From Methylosinus trichosporium OB3b (lineage in GTDB: Bacteria; Pseudomonadota; Alphaproteobacteria; Rhizobiales; Beijerinckiaceae): a stretch of 64,000 nt of DNA. This document shows, piece after piece, positions 18,429 to 27,062 of the stretch; the first letter of the stretch is position 1, and every line of letters starts with the position of its first letter. Location: positions 3,930,001 to 3,994,000 of the forward strand of contig NZ_CP023737.1 of NCBI RefSeq assembly GCF_002752655.1. The letters run 5' to 3'. Below the pieces are notes generated by a model. That model worked only from the letters and a program-made list of their open reading frames with translations. It ran no database searches and was not told the DNA's origin. The position numbers were made by a program, and so were the translations under genes.

Positions 18429-19058
18429 TCACCGCGTCAAAACGATGTCGGCGCCGTCGAGCACCGCGTAATCGAAGCGCGCGTCGGTCACGATCGCGGA
18501 GCCGAAGCGCGCCGATGTGAGCACGGCGTGGGTGAGGTTGGCGCGGGTGAGGTCGGCGCCGTCGAAATCCGCCTCGGGCAGCTCCGCCCGCACCGGGACC
18601 ATGCCCTGATTGGCCGGGTCGGCGCCGAGATCGGCGTCGACGAGCTTCGCCTTCACGAATTTGACGCCGCGTCCGCCGCCGATGATGCGCGCGCGCGTCA
18701 GATCGGCGCCGGAGAAATCGCATTTGTCGAGCAGCGCCGCATAGAGCGTCGCGCCGCGGAGATCGGCGCCGCGGAGATCGGCGTTCTGCAGATCGCTGCG
18801 GGTGAAATTCGCGCCGGCGAGGCGCGCGCCGGAGAGATCGGCGCCGGCGAGCCGCGCCGAGAAGAAATCGGCGCCGGACATATCGAGGCCATGGAGATCG
18901 GCGCCGGAGAGGTCGAGATCGGCGAAATCGGCCGCGCCCTTCTTGCCCTGCGCCAGCCGCTGCTCGATCTGCGGGCGCGTCAGCTCGGACGCGGCGGCGG
19001 CGCCGAGCATGAGCGGGAGACAGCAGCAGAGAAGGGCGAAACGCCTCGGAGCGAACAT
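18429..19058 (-). CDS. Secreted pentapeptide-repeat protein
   Basis: The 209-residue protein begins with a signal peptide (MFAPRRFALLCCCLPLMLGAAA). It then has about 20 pentapeptide repeats of the A(D/N)Lxx type, for example DLSGADLHGLDMSGADF and NADLRGADLRGATLY, which fold as a right-handed quadrilateral beta-helix. A small interruption (GGGRGVKFVKAKL) breaks the array. A periplasmic structural or binding role is the most that can be said. The start at 19058 was chosen for the signal peptide; the frame runs 81 codons further upstream in Arg-rich, non-family sequence. Confidence 0.85.
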   Translation of the reverse strand: MFAPRRFALLCCCLPLMLGAAAASELTRPQIEQRLAQGKKGAADFADLDLSGADLHGLDMSGADFFSARLAGADLSGARLAGANFTRSDLQNADLRGADLRGATLYAALLDKCDFSGADLTRARIIGGGRGVKFVKAKLVDADLGADPANQGMVPVRAELPEADFDGADLTRANLTHAVLTSARFGSAIVTDARFDYAVLDGADIVLTR

Positions 19059-19239
19059 TCGTGACCTTGGCCGGAGTGGGTCGAGGGGCGAGCATCTGCC
19101 GCCGGAACGAGGCGCGCAATGGGAGAGATTTTCCGGGCCGGCAGGAAAAACCGGAAGGGACGTCAGGCCGCCGCCCGCGCCGCCGCGTCGATGCGCCGCG
19201 CCGCATCCGCCCGGCGCGGCAGTGCCTGAAGACTCTCTC

Positions 19240-19623
19240 TTATTGGCGCGAGAGCGTCGGCGGCGCCGATTCGAGCAGCGCCGAGAGCCGCGTCGAGACA
19301 TCGGCGGCGACCTCGAGCGGCAGAGCGAAGCTCGCGCGATCGCCGTCGGGCGCGGTCAGCGTCAGCAGCACATGGTCGCCGAGCATCTCGCGGGCGAGCG
19401 TCGCCTCGCGGACCGGCGACGCCAGCACGGCCTCGACAGCGCCGCTCGCCGGCCGGCGGGCGGAAAGGCTCTTCTCGCGCAGCTCCAGCGCCGAACGCGT
19501 CAGCGAGAGAATATCGGCTGGCGTGAGAGGAATGCGGGTCGTCACGCCGTCGTCGCCGGTGCGGCTGAGGACGAAGCCCTCGCCGTCGGCGGCGAGGCTG
19601 AGGTCGAACGGCGCCTCGGACAT
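19240..19623 (-). CDS. Hypothetical protein
   Basis: The 127-residue product is not recognised. It is acidic, has no signal peptide or membrane helix, and alternates beta-like segments (FDLSLAADGEGFVLSRTG, DHVLLTLTAPDGDRASFALPL) with a helical middle (DILSLTRSALELREKSL). GAGGAG eight bases upstream supports the start at 19623, and codon use matches neighbouring genes. Upstream open sequence contains 12-bp tandem repeats and is not thought to be coding. Confidence 0.6.
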   Translation of the reverse strand: MSEAPFDLSLAADGEGFVLSRTGDDGVTTRIPLTPADILSLTRSALELREKSLSARRPASGAVEAVLASPVREATLAREMLGDHVLLTLTAPDGDRASFALPLEVAADVSTRLSALLESAPPTLSRQ

Positions 19624-19710
19624 GGGTTCTGCTCCTCGGCGCGACCATCTGCTCGCGGCTCGCCGCGCCTTTCTCCTCGAGCGATTTATGCCCAAATTCG
19701 CCTGCGGCCA

Positions 19711-19750
19711 AGTCCACGCGACAGTCCAGGCGACGGTCCACGCGCGCGTC
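19711..19750. repeat. Short degenerate 12-bp tandem repeat
   Basis: Three to four imperfect copies of AGTCCACGCGAC occur in the spacer between the hypothetical gene at 19.4 kb and NDUFA12. No function is evident. Confidence 0.5.
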
Positions 19751-19835
19751 CGGCGCATGTCCGAACGCCTCGCGACTGGACATCGCGCGCGAGTGACGCA
19801 ATAAGGGGCCACGCAATCTCGAGGACGCTCGCGAC

Positions 19836-20243
19836 ATGTCCTACATCATTCGCTTCTTCACCTGGTGGAACAAGGCGACGCTCAGCACCGGCCTGTGGAC
19901 GCTGCTCTATGGCGAGCGCGTCGGCTCGGACGAATTCGGCAATGTCTATTACCGGCGTCGGGGCGGCAAGAAGGACAAGGCGCTCGGCTTCGAGCGCCGC
20001 TGGGTGATCTACAAAGGCTATGCCGAGGGCTCGGCGACGCCGCCCGGCTGGTATGGCTGGCTCCATCACACGGTCGACACGCCGCCGACCGACGAGAAAT
20101 ACGAGCCGCGGGAGTGGGAGCTGCCGCATATGCCCAATCTGACCGGCACGCCCGCGGCCTATCGGCCGCCGGGATCGATTCTCGCCACGGGACGGCGCGC
20201 GCCGGCCGGCGGCGATTATCAGGCCTGGACGCCGGAAGGCTGA
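19836..20243 (+). CDS. NDUFA12-family complex I subunit
   Basis: This 135-residue protein is the bacterial counterpart of the mitochondrial accessory subunit NDUFA12 (B17.2), found in complex I of alphaproteobacteria. The family pattern is clear: GTLLYG-like WTLLYGERVGSDEFGNVYY, RRWVIYKG, the aromatic core PPGWYGWLHHTVDTPPT and a C-terminal H-P-N-L-T-G-T segment (PHMPNLTGTPAAYRPPGS). The nuo operon is not in this window; NDUFA12 is usually encoded separately next to DUF2155 and aat, as here. Confidence 0.95.
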   Translation: MSYIIRFFTWWNKATLSTGLWTLLYGERVGSDEFGNVYYRRRGGKKDKALGFERRWVIYKGYAEGSATPPGWYGWLHHTVDTPPTDEKYEPREWELPHMPNLTGTPAAYRPPGSILATGRRAPAGGDYQAWTPEG

Positions 20244-20360
20244 GCGCGACGCCGGCCAAATCGCGCGCGACCATCGATCCGCCACGCTTCTCATGCTCGT
20301 TGTCGGGCGCAAAAGGGTCGGGCGCTTCGCCCGGCTTCGAGATCGGAAGCCTTGCTCGAT

Positions 20361-21071
20361 ATGACGTTCCGCTCCAGCCTTCGCGCGATCCTGCGCCGCC
20401 TCCCGCTCGCCGGGGCCGCGGCCCTCGGCCTCTGCGCCGGCGCCGCCGCCGATCCGATCCGCCATCCGACCGCGGTCTTCGCCGGGCTCGACAAGACCAC
20501 CGGCCGCATCATCAATTTCGATGTGGCCATCGACGAGACCGTGCAGTTCGGCTCGCTCCAAATCACGCCGCGCGTCTGCAACACGCGGCCGCAGACCGAG
20601 GCGCCGCAGACGACCAGCTTCGTCGAGGTCGATGATCAGGACCCGGCCAAGAACGAGGCCAAGCGCATTTTCTCCGGCTGGATGTTCGCGGCGAGCCCGG
20701 GCCTGCATGGCGTCGAGCATTCGGTCTATGACGTGTGGCTGACCGACTGCAAGGGCGGCAAGGAGATCGTGCAGGCGCCGGCTTCGGCCGAGCCTGCGGC
20801 CGCCGATCCCGCCGCCGCCACGCCCGCCCCGGTCGAGAAGAAGCGCTCGCGCTCGCGCAAGGTCGAGCCGGTTGCGCCGACGCCGATCGAGGCCGCGCCC
20901 ATCGGTCCGCGCGATTCGGTCGCGCCCGAGGCGCCGATCGGCGAGGACGGCGCCGAGCCGCCGCCGGCGGCGCCGCCCGAAAAGAAGAAATCGAAAAAGA
21001 AGTCGCGAAACCAGCCGCCGCCTGCCGCGGAGCCGCGACAGAACGCGCCCTCGCCACTGTTTCCGTTCTGA
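20361..21071 (+). CDS. DUF2155-family secreted protein
   Basis: The 236-residue product has a signal peptide (LPLAGAAALGLCAGAAAD) and a DUF2155 core of about 95 residues: AVFAGLDKTTGRIINFDVAIDE, QFGSLQITPRVCNTRP and RIFSGWMFAASPGLHGVEH ending in VWLTDCK, with two conserved cysteines probably disulfide-bonded. The C-terminal ~95 residues are a Pro/Ala/Lys-rich linker with KKKSKKK, longer than usual. The start at 20361 (ATG) was preferred over a TTG three codons upstream. Function is unknown; it travels with NDUFA12 and aat in many relatives. Confidence 0.88.
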   Translation: MTFRSSLRAILRRLPLAGAAALGLCAGAAADPIRHPTAVFAGLDKTTGRIINFDVAIDETVQFGSLQITPRVCNTRPQTEAPQTTSFVEVDDQDPAKNEAKRIFSGWMFAASPGLHGVEHSVYDVWLTDCKGGKEIVQAPASAEPAAADPAAATPAPVEKKRSRSRKVEPVAPTPIEAAPIGPRDSVAPEAPIGEDGAEPPPAAPPEKKKSKKKSRNQPPPAAEPRQNAPSPLFPF

Positions 21072-21088
21072 GGCGCTCGCAGCGCGGA

Positions 21089-21126
21089 CGTCAGTGCGAG
21101 CGCAAGCGAAGCAATCCAGAGCCGCC
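21089..21126 (+). repeat. Dispersed palindromic repeat, copy 4
   Basis: CGTCAGTGCGAGCGCAAGCG followed by AAGCAATCCAGAGCCGC, in the 88-bp convergent spacer between the DUF2155 gene and aat. One base differs from the CGTCATTGCGAG core. Confidence 0.7.
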
Positions 21127-21159
21127 GCGCGCGGCCGAAGGATCGCGTCGCGCTCTCTG

Positions 21160-21825
21160 TTAAGTCAAAATCTCCAGAATATCGCGGCCGGAGAGGCGCA
21201 GTTCGTCGCGCCAGGGATCGGCGCGGGGCGGCGCAGCGAGCGCGTGCTCGAGCAGATCGTGATAGGCGTCGCGGCTGATCTCGATCGCCCCGAGCGAGGC
21301 GAGATGCGTCGTTATGAATTGTGTGTCGAGCAGGCGGAAGCCGCCGCTGCGCAGCCGCCCGACGAGATGCGCGAGCGCGACCTTGGAGGCGTCGGTCTCG
21401 CGGTGGAACATGCTCTCGCCGAAGAAAGCCGCGCGCATGGCGACGCCATAGAGCCCCCCGACCAAGGCCCCCTCTCGCCAGCATTCGACCGTATGGACGA
21501 AGCCGAGATTGAATAACTCACGGTAGAGACGGCGGATCTCGGCGTTGATCCAGGTGTTTTCGCGCTTGGGCGCCGAGGCCGCGCAGGCGTCGATGACGGC
21601 CTCGAAATCCTGGTCGATGCGCACCTCGAACCGATCGGAGCGGAGCGTCTTGGCGAGCGAGCGCGAGATCTTGAATGCGTCGAGCGGAAAGATCGCGCGC
21701 TCCTGCGGGTCGACCCAGAACAACTGGTCCTCCTCCGCGCTCTCGGCCATCGGAAACAGGCCGATCGAATAGGCGCGCAGGAGAATCTGCGGTGTGATCG
21801 CGTAGCTGGCGCTCGGGCGGGACAT
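21160..21825 (-). CDS. aat: Leucyl/phenylalanyl-tRNA-protein transferase
   Basis: Aat adds Leu or Phe to proteins with N-terminal Arg or Lys, marking them for ClpS/ClpAP degradation (N-end rule). The 221-residue protein shows the family pattern: YSIGLFPMAES near the start, the WVDPQERAIFPLD block, GFVHTVECWREGALVGGLYGVAM, FFGESMFHRETDASKVAL, and LLDTQFITTHLASLGAIEISR. All the core motifs are intact. Confidence 0.97.
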   Translation of the reverse strand: MSRPSASYAITPQILLRAYSIGLFPMAESAEEDQLFWVDPQERAIFPLDAFKISRSLAKTLRSDRFEVRIDQDFEAVIDACAASAPKRENTWINAEIRRLYRELFNLGFVHTVECWREGALVGGLYGVAMRAAFFGESMFHRETDASKVALAHLVGRLRSGGFRLLDTQFITTHLASLGAIEISRDAYHDLLEHALAAPPRADPWRDELRLSGRDILEILT

Positions 21826-21884
21826 CTTTCAGATTGTAGCGCAATGCGCGGGAGAATCGAGAGCGTCGATGGTCATGCCTTCGT

Positions 21885-21967
21885 CGTCATTGCGAGCGGC
21901 GGCGAGATTGCGAGCGGCGAAGCAATCCGCGTGCGGCGGCCCTGCTTCGCTGCGCTCGCAATAACGG
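21885..21967. repeat. Dispersed palindromic repeat pair (copy 5)
   Basis: The left arm CGTCATTGCGAGCGGCG and the right arm CTTCGCTGCGCTCGCAATAACGG face each other. The left half also contains an internal duplication of ATTGCGAGCGGCG. The segment lies in the aat/CoA-transferase spacer, immediately after the CoA-transferase stop. Confidence 0.75.
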
Positions 21968-21971
21968 AAGA

Positions 21972-23918
21972 TCAACCCTCCCCGATCACCTCGAGGAAGG
22001 TGTGCGCGTCCTCCTTGCGCTCGAACACATGGGGGGCGATGCCGCGCTTGCTCAGCGCCTCCTTCAGCTTCAGCCGCAGGAAGGCGCTGGTGGTGTAGCG
22101 CGTGGTCGTTAGATAATAGTTCTCCAGCATGTATTGGATCATCTCTGCATAGTAATCGTAGAGATGCTCGCTGATACGGAAGTTGTCGAGATTGACGACC
22201 TGATTGACGCGCTTGCCGATGGTCTGGCAGGCGTCGATCAGCATCTTGCGCAGATCATCGATGTCGCGCTTCGACCGCGCGCTCCAGCCCTCGAGATTGA
22301 GAAACTGGATGTTGCGATCGGCGTCATAGCTGACGCGATCCTGCAGATCGAGATTGAGCAGATCGGAGATGAGCCCCATGGGCTCGTCGATGAAGATCCG
22401 CTTGTCCATCGGGATCGGCTCTTTGATGATCGGCTTGAAATCCATATGCGCGAGGATGTCGCGCTCGATATCGATCCCCGGCGCGACCTCGATCAGCTCG
22501 AGTCCGTCCTTCTTCAGCTGGAACACGCAGCGCTCGGTCACATAGATCACCGGCTGCTCGCGCTTTTGCGCATATTTGCCGCTGAAGGTCACCTGCTCGA
22601 CGAATTTCAGGAATTTGCGCGCCCGGCCTTCCTTGAGGACCTTCACCTGGCCGTCCTCGATGGCGACGTCCAGCCCGCCGGCGGTGAAAGTGCCGGCGAA
22701 GACCACGCTACGCGCGTTCTGGCTGATGTTGATGAAGCCGCCGCAGCCGTTGAGGCGTCCGCCGAAGCGGCTGGTGTTCACATTGCCCTGCTCGTCGCAT
22801 TCGGCCATGCCGAGGCAGGTCATGTCGAGGCCGCCGCCGTCGTAGAAGTCGAACTGAGTGTTCTGGTCGATGATCGAGTCGGCGTTGGTGGCCGAGCCGA
22901 AGGAGGAGCCGGACGCCAGCACGCCGCCGATCGCCCCCGCCTCGGTGGTGAGCGTGATGAAGGGCGTGAGCTTCTCCTCATTGGCGACGGCGGCGATGCC
23001 CTCCGGCGCGCCGACGCCGAGATTGACGACGCCGTTCGGCGGCAGCTCGAAGGCGGCGCGCCGCGCGATGATCTTGCGCGCGTCGAGCGGCATTTTGGCC
23101 ATGCTCTCGACCGGCACGCGGATCTCGCCGGCGAGCGCCGGATTATAGATCACGCCGTAATTCATCCGGTGCATCTCGGGCGGGTCGGCGACGACCACAC
23201 AGTCGACGAGAATGCCCGGGACCTTCACGTCCTTGGGCCGGATCGAGCCGGAATCGACGATGCGCTCGACCTGGGCGATGCAGATCCCGCCATTATTGTG
23301 CGCCGCCATGGCCTGGGCCAGCACGTCGAGCGTCAGCGACTCCTTCTCCATGCTGATATTGCCGGAGGGATCGGCGCTGGTGCCGCGGATGAAGGCGACG
23401 TCGATCTTGGTGGCGGTGTAGAACAGCCACTCCTCGCCCTCGATCACGACATGCTTGACGATGTCGTCGGTGGTCACCTCATTGACGCGGCCGCCGCCGA
23501 AGCGCGGGTCCACGTAAGTGTAGAGGCCCACCTTGGAGAAGAGGCCCGGCTGGCCGGCGGCGCAGGCGCGGTAGAGCTGGGAAATGACGCCCTGCGGCAG
23601 GTTGTAGCCGAGGATCTTGTTTTCCTGCGCGGCCTGGGCGACCTTGGGCATGCGGCCGAAATTGCCGGCGATGACGCGGCGCAGCAATCCCTCGTGGTGC
23701 AGGCGGCCGGTGCCGAGCCCTTTGCTGTCGCCGGCGCCGGCGGTCATGATCAGCGTGAGGCCCTTGGGTCCTCCCGTCTCGACGAAGCGCTTCTCCAGCG
23801 CGGCGTGCAGCGCCTCGGGAATGCAGCTCTGGACGAAGCCGGTCGTGGTCAGAACGTCGTTCTCGCTGATCAGCGCAATCGCCTCGTCGGCGGTGATCAC
23901 CTTGTTGTTCTTGTTCAT
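21972..23918 (-). CDS. Acyl-CoA:acetate/3-ketoacid CoA-transferase with C-terminal extension
   Basis: This family I CoA-transferase moves CoA between short acyl groups, acetate and 3-keto acids. The 648-residue single chain carries both halves: the alpha-like half with GFVQSCIPEAL and RFGGGRVN, and the beta-like half with NGVVNLGVGAPEGIAAV and TTEAGAIGG, whose Glu is the expected catalytic residue forming the glutamyl-CoA intermediate. E. coli YdiF is about 530 residues. Here some 110 extra residues follow, containing DRNIQFLNLEGW, GKRVNQVVNLDNF and a Tyr-rich helix. The start at 23918 gives MNKNNKVITADEAI; the frame runs 74 codons further without support. The in vivo substrate is unknown. 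Confidence 0.88.
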   Translation of the reverse strand: MNKNNKVITADEAIALISENDVLTTTGFVQSCIPEALHAALEKRFVETGGPKGLTLIMTAGAGDSKGLGTGRLHHEGLLRRVIAGNFGRMPKVAQAAQENKILGYNLPQGVISQLYRACAAGQPGLFSKVGLYTYVDPRFGGGRVNEVTTDDIVKHVVIEGEEWLFYTATKIDVAFIRGTSADPSGNISMEKESLTLDVLAQAMAAHNNGGICIAQVERIVDSGSIRPKDVKVPGILVDCVVVADPPEMHRMNYGVIYNPALAGEIRVPVESMAKMPLDARKIIARRAAFELPPNGVVNLGVGAPEGIAAVANEEKLTPFITLTTEAGAIGGVLASGSSFGSATNADSIIDQNTQFDFYDGGGLDMTCLGMAECDEQGNVNTSRFGGRLNGCGGFINISQNARSVVFAGTFTAGGLDVAIEDGQVKVLKEGRARKFLKFVEQVTFSGKYAQKREQPVIYVTERCVFQLKKDGLELIEVAPGIDIERDILAHMDFKPIIKEPIPMDKRIFIDEPMGLISDLLNLDLQDRVSYDADRNIQFLNLEGWSARSKRDIDDLRKMLIDACQTIGKRVNQVVNLDNFRISEHLYDYYAEMIQYMLENYYLTTTRYTTSAFLRLKLKEALSKRGIAPHVFERKEDAHTFLEVIGEG

Positions 23919-24344
23919 TTCCTGCGCGTTTCCTCGTCGTCGTCCCCCCGCCCGGGCGAAGCGGAGGCGAGCTCTATTCCCCCCGTCGTCGTCTCGGGCG
24001 GCCGCCGGCTCGTTCGTTGCGATCGACACTAGAGTTCGCGTCTCTTTTTCGCAATAGCGTCGCAAGGACCCCGTCGCCGCAGGGCGGATCTCCCTCGGCG
24101 GGTCCGCGTGGAGAGGCTTCCGCCCAACAGAGTCAAGCATTAGCCCTTCGTTAAGGTTATCCCGTTAACTCTGACGCCAGCGCTATTCGTGCAGCAGCCA
24201 GTCGAGCAATCGTGTCGCTGGCGCTCCGAGCGCGTCGTTTCGGATAGGGCGAGCCGCCCAAGGCATGATGCCGCTTCCGTCGAGCCGGTGAAAAACCGGG
24301 ATGCCATTCGTCACAGGTTCCACCCATCCAGGGATCGATGAGTC
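23919..24344. other. Divergent spacer between CoA-transferase and flagellin
   Basis: This 426-bp spacer holds the promoter regions of two divergent genes and no supported gene. A candidate CoA-transferase promoter is at 24026-24054. On the flagellin side there is an AT-richer segment with TTAA elements 10 bp apart (24151-24168) and a small CCGGT/ACCGG hairpin in the leader, but no clear sigma-54 or sigma-28 promoter. Confidence 0.65.
24026..24054 (-). promoter_or_regulatory. Candidate CoA-transferase promoter
   Basis: On the minus strand TTGCGA (24054-24049) is followed by a 17-bp spacer and TAGTGT (24031-24026), about 108 bp upstream of the start. The boxes match consensus at 4 and 3 of 6 positions, so the call is weak. 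Confidence 0.35.
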
Positions 24345-25256
24345 ATGTCCAGTATTCTGACGAACTCCTCCGCCATTACCGCGCTCCAGTCGCTGCGCTC
24401 GACCCAGTCGTCGCTGGCGACGACGCAGAAGGAAATCTCTACCGGCCTCAAGATCTCCAGCGCCGCCGATAACGCCTCCACCTGGGGCATCGCGCAGACG
24501 ATGAAGTCGGACCAGGGCGTGCTGTCGACGATCAGCGATTCGTTGAACGTCAGCTCCTCGGTGCTCAACATCGCCTCGACCGCGATCACCAACACCATCT
24601 CGGTCATCAACAACATCAAGTCGCAGGTCGCGCAGGCGGCGCAGCCCGGCGCCGATCTCTCCAAGATCGGCACGACGCTCGAAGGCCTCAGCAGCCAGCT
24701 CTCCAGCATCGTCGCCTCGGCCAATTTCAACGGCCTCAACCTGCTCGACGGCTCGTCCGCGACGTTCAACTCCATCGCCTCCTATTCCGACGGCAAGGGC
24801 TCTGTGGGCTCGAGCCTCAACACGATCGACCTGAACGCGACCGCGTTGATCGGCGGCGGCGGCTCCTCGCCCGCGGTGGCGGCGGGCTCCGGCATTCTCG
24901 AGACCGAGCAGGCGACCGGCGCGAGCGCCGCGACCGACTTCACCGCTCTCGACGCGAACAGCGTCTCCAGCTCGACCAGCATCGCCGACACGCTGTCGAA
25001 CGCCGACAAGGCGATCGCCGACCTCACGCAATATTCCGCGCAGATCGGCGCCGTGCAGACCAGCGTCAGCGGCCAGGCGACCTTCATGAAGACGCTCAAC
25101 GAGGCGCTCACGAATGGCGTCAGCTCGCTCGTCGACGCCGATATGAACGAGGCGTCGACGCGCCTGCAGGCGTTGCAGACGCAGCAGCAGCTCGGCGTGC
25201 AGTCGCTGTCGATCGCCAACCAGAACAGCCAGATGATTCTCAAGCTGTTCCAGTAA
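24345..25256 (+). CDS. Flagellin
   Basis: This is the flagellar filament subunit, 303 residues. The conserved ends that form the D0/D1 coiled core are clear: SAITALQSLRSTQSSLATTQ and ISTGLKISSAADNAS at the N-terminus, and ADMNEASTRLQALQTQQQLG with SIANQNSQMILKLFQ at the C-terminus. The variable middle is short and Gly/Ser/Ala-rich, so the surface domains are small, as in rhizobial flagellins. It is the only flagellin gene in the window and stands alone upstream of fliF, with a strong hairpin after it. Confidence 0.96.
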   Translation: MSSILTNSSAITALQSLRSTQSSLATTQKEISTGLKISSAADNASTWGIAQTMKSDQGVLSTISDSLNVSSSVLNIASTAITNTISVINNIKSQVAQAAQPGADLSKIGTTLEGLSSQLSSIVASANFNGLNLLDGSSATFNSIASYSDGKGSVGSSLNTIDLNATALIGGGGSSPAVAAGSGILETEQATGASAATDFTALDANSVSSSTSIADTLSNADKAIADLTQYSAQIGAVQTSVSGQATFMKTLNEALTNGVSSLVDADMNEASTRLQALQTQQQLGVQSLSIANQNSQMILKLFQ

Positions 25257-25281
25257 GCGAAAAGCCTCGCCTTTCCGCCGG

Positions 25282-25311
25282 ACGGGCCGCGCCGAGAGGC
25301 GCGGCCCGTCG
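25282..25311 (+). terminator. Strong hairpin after flagellin
   Basis: GACGGGCCGCGCC-GAGA-GGCGCGGCCCGTC is a perfect 13-bp stem with a GNRA-type tetraloop, 26 bp beyond the flagellin stop. No U-tract follows, so it may protect the 3' end of the abundant flagellin mRNA, or terminate inefficiently before fliF. Confidence 0.65.
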
Positions 25312-25406
25312 CGCATTCGGCTCCGACGTTCGCCATCGCGAGGCTCGCACAAGCCAAGAGCGCAAAAGTCGGATTCCGCACTGCGCCACTCCGACGAAAT
25401 GCGCTC

Positions 25407-27062
25407 ATGGACCGCTTCAATCAGCTTCGCGACAATCTGATCGGGCTCGGACCGAGAAAGCTCTCCGCTCTCGCGCTCATCTTCACGCTGGTCCTGGCGA
25501 TCACCGGGCTCGGCGCCTATTACGTCTCGCGGCCCGATTTCGAGGTGCTCTATTCAGGGCTCGACCGCGAGGATGTGAGCCGCATCGGCGCCGTGCTCAA
25601 ATCCTCGGGCGTCGCCTTCGACATCAATCCGGAGGGCAACGCCGTGCTCGTGCGCTACGGGCAGACGGCGCAGGCGCGCATGCTGCTCGCCGAGCGCGGC
25701 CTGCCGCAGAGCGCCAACGCCGGCTATGAGCTGTTCGACAAGGTCGGCTCGCTCGGCCTCACGTCCTTCATGCAGGAGGTGACGCGCGTGCGCGCGCTCG
25801 AGGGCGAGCTCGCGCGCACCATCCAGCTCATCCGCGGCGTCAAGGCTGCGCGCGTGCATATCGTGCTGCCCGACGAAGGCTCGTTCCGCCGCGTGCGCCA
25901 GCCGCCCTCCGCCTCGGTGGTGATTCGCACCGAGAGCCCCGACGATTCGAAAGCGGCGCAGGCGATCCGCCATCTCGTCGCCGCCTCCATTCCCGGCATG
26001 ACGGTCGATCAGGTGACGGTGCTCAACACCGACGGCATGCTGCTCTCGGCCTCCGATGGCGATGCGACCGATGCGGCGCCGGCCAAGACGCTGACGCTCG
26101 AGAAGACAGTCTCCAAGGACATACAGGACAATATCCGCCGCACCCTCACCCCTTATCTGCGCCTCGCCAATTTCCAGGTCAGCGTGCGCGCGCGGATCAA
26201 CACCGACCGCAAGCAGACCAATGAGACGATCTTCGATCCGGAATCGCGCGTCGAGCGTTCGGTGCGTGTGGTGAAGGAGAACTCCACCTCGCAGAACAAC
26301 AGCACGAGCCAGGCCGCCAGCGTCGAGCGCAACGTCCCGCAGGAGAAGCCTCAGGCGGGCGGCGAGGGCAAGCAGTCGAACGACGAGAACAAGAAGAGCG
26401 AGGAGCTCACCAATTTCGAATTGTCCACGAAGACGGTCACCACGGTGAGCGGCGGCTACACGCTCGAGAATCTGTCGATCGCCGTTCTCGTCAATCGCGG
26501 GAGCCTCGCCGGCTCCGGCAAGGATGCGCCGAAGCCGGAGGCGCTCGAGCGCCAGCTCAAGGAGATCGAGCAGCTCGTCGCCTCCGCCGCCGGCGTGCGC
26601 AAGGACCGCGGCGACACGGTCAAAGTCTCGGCCGTCGATTTCGCCATCAACGAGAACGACCTCGCCCCGGTCGAGCCGGCGGGGTGGAGCGAGGCCCTCA
26701 CCCATCAGCTCGGCTCGGTGATCAACGCCGGCGCGCTGATCCTGGTCACGCTTCTTCTCGTCTTCTTCGGCCTGCGTCCGGCCTCGCGCGCTCTGCTCGC
26801 GGAGGCGCCGGCGCCGATGGAGACGGCGCTCGCCGATGATGTCGGGCCGCCGCTGCTCGGCGCCGAGCCCTCCATCGAGCTGCCGTTCGCGCCGATGGAG
26901 ATGCCGCAGTTCACGGGGCAGATGGACACAGGCCTCATCGAGGACATCGGCGGACGTGAGAAATTCAACCAGCAAAAGAAGCTCGAGCAGCTCATCGAGG
27001 CCGATGAGATGCAGGCTGCGGCGATATTGAAGCAATGGATGTATGCCGAAGGGAGCGTGTGA
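25407..27062 (+). CDS. fliF: Flagellar MS-ring protein FliF
   Basis: FliF builds the inner-membrane MS ring on which the flagellum assembles. The 551-residue protein has two transmembrane helices (about 20-42 and 433-452), the periplasmic YscJ-like ring-building motifs (VLYSGLDREDVSRI, AARVHIVLPDEGSF) and a cytoplasmic C-terminus that binds FliG. An Asn/Gln/Ser/Lys-rich loop (about 290-335) interrupts the periplasmic part. Its stop overlaps the next start (TGATG), suggesting translational coupling. Confidence 0.97.
   Translation: MDRFNQLRDNLIGLGPRKLSALALIFTLVLAITGLGAYYVSRPDFEVLYSGLDREDVSRIGAVLKSSGVAFDINPEGNAVLVRYGQTAQARMLLAERGLPQSANAGYELFDKVGSLGLTSFMQEVTRVRALEGELARTIQLIRGVKAARVHIVLPDEGSFRRVRQPPSASVVIRTESPDDSKAAQAIRHLVAASIPGMTVDQVTVLNTDGMLLSASDGDATDAAPAKTLTLEKTVSKDIQDNIRRTLTPYLRLANFQVSVRARINTDRKQTNETIFDPESRVERSVRVVKENSTSQNNSTSQAASVERNVPQEKPQAGGEGKQSNDENKKSEELTNFELSTKTVTTVSGGYTLENLSIAVLVNRGSLAGSGKDAPKPEALERQLKEIEQLVASAAGVRKDRGDTVKVSAVDFAINENDLAPVEPAGWSEALTHQLGSVINAGALILVTLLLVFFGLRPASRALLAEAPAPMETALADDVGPPLLGAEPSIELPFAPMEMPQFTGQMDTGLIEDIGGREKFNQQKKLEQLIEADEMQAAAILKQWMYAEGSV

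Noticed and set aside
20320..20345. GGGCG-CTT-CGCCC hairpin upstream of the DUF2155 gene as a terminator
   Set aside because: The stem is short, there is no U-tract, and it lies only 20-40 bp before the next start.
22134..24032. A 632-codon open frame antisense to the CoA-transferase
   Set aside because: The sense gene is conserved along its whole length and the antisense product is an Asp/Ala/His-rich shadow.
24151..24168. TTAA-N10-TTAA upstream of flagellin, considered as a CtrA site
   Set aside because: The spacing is 10 rather than 7 bases, so it does not fit the consensus.
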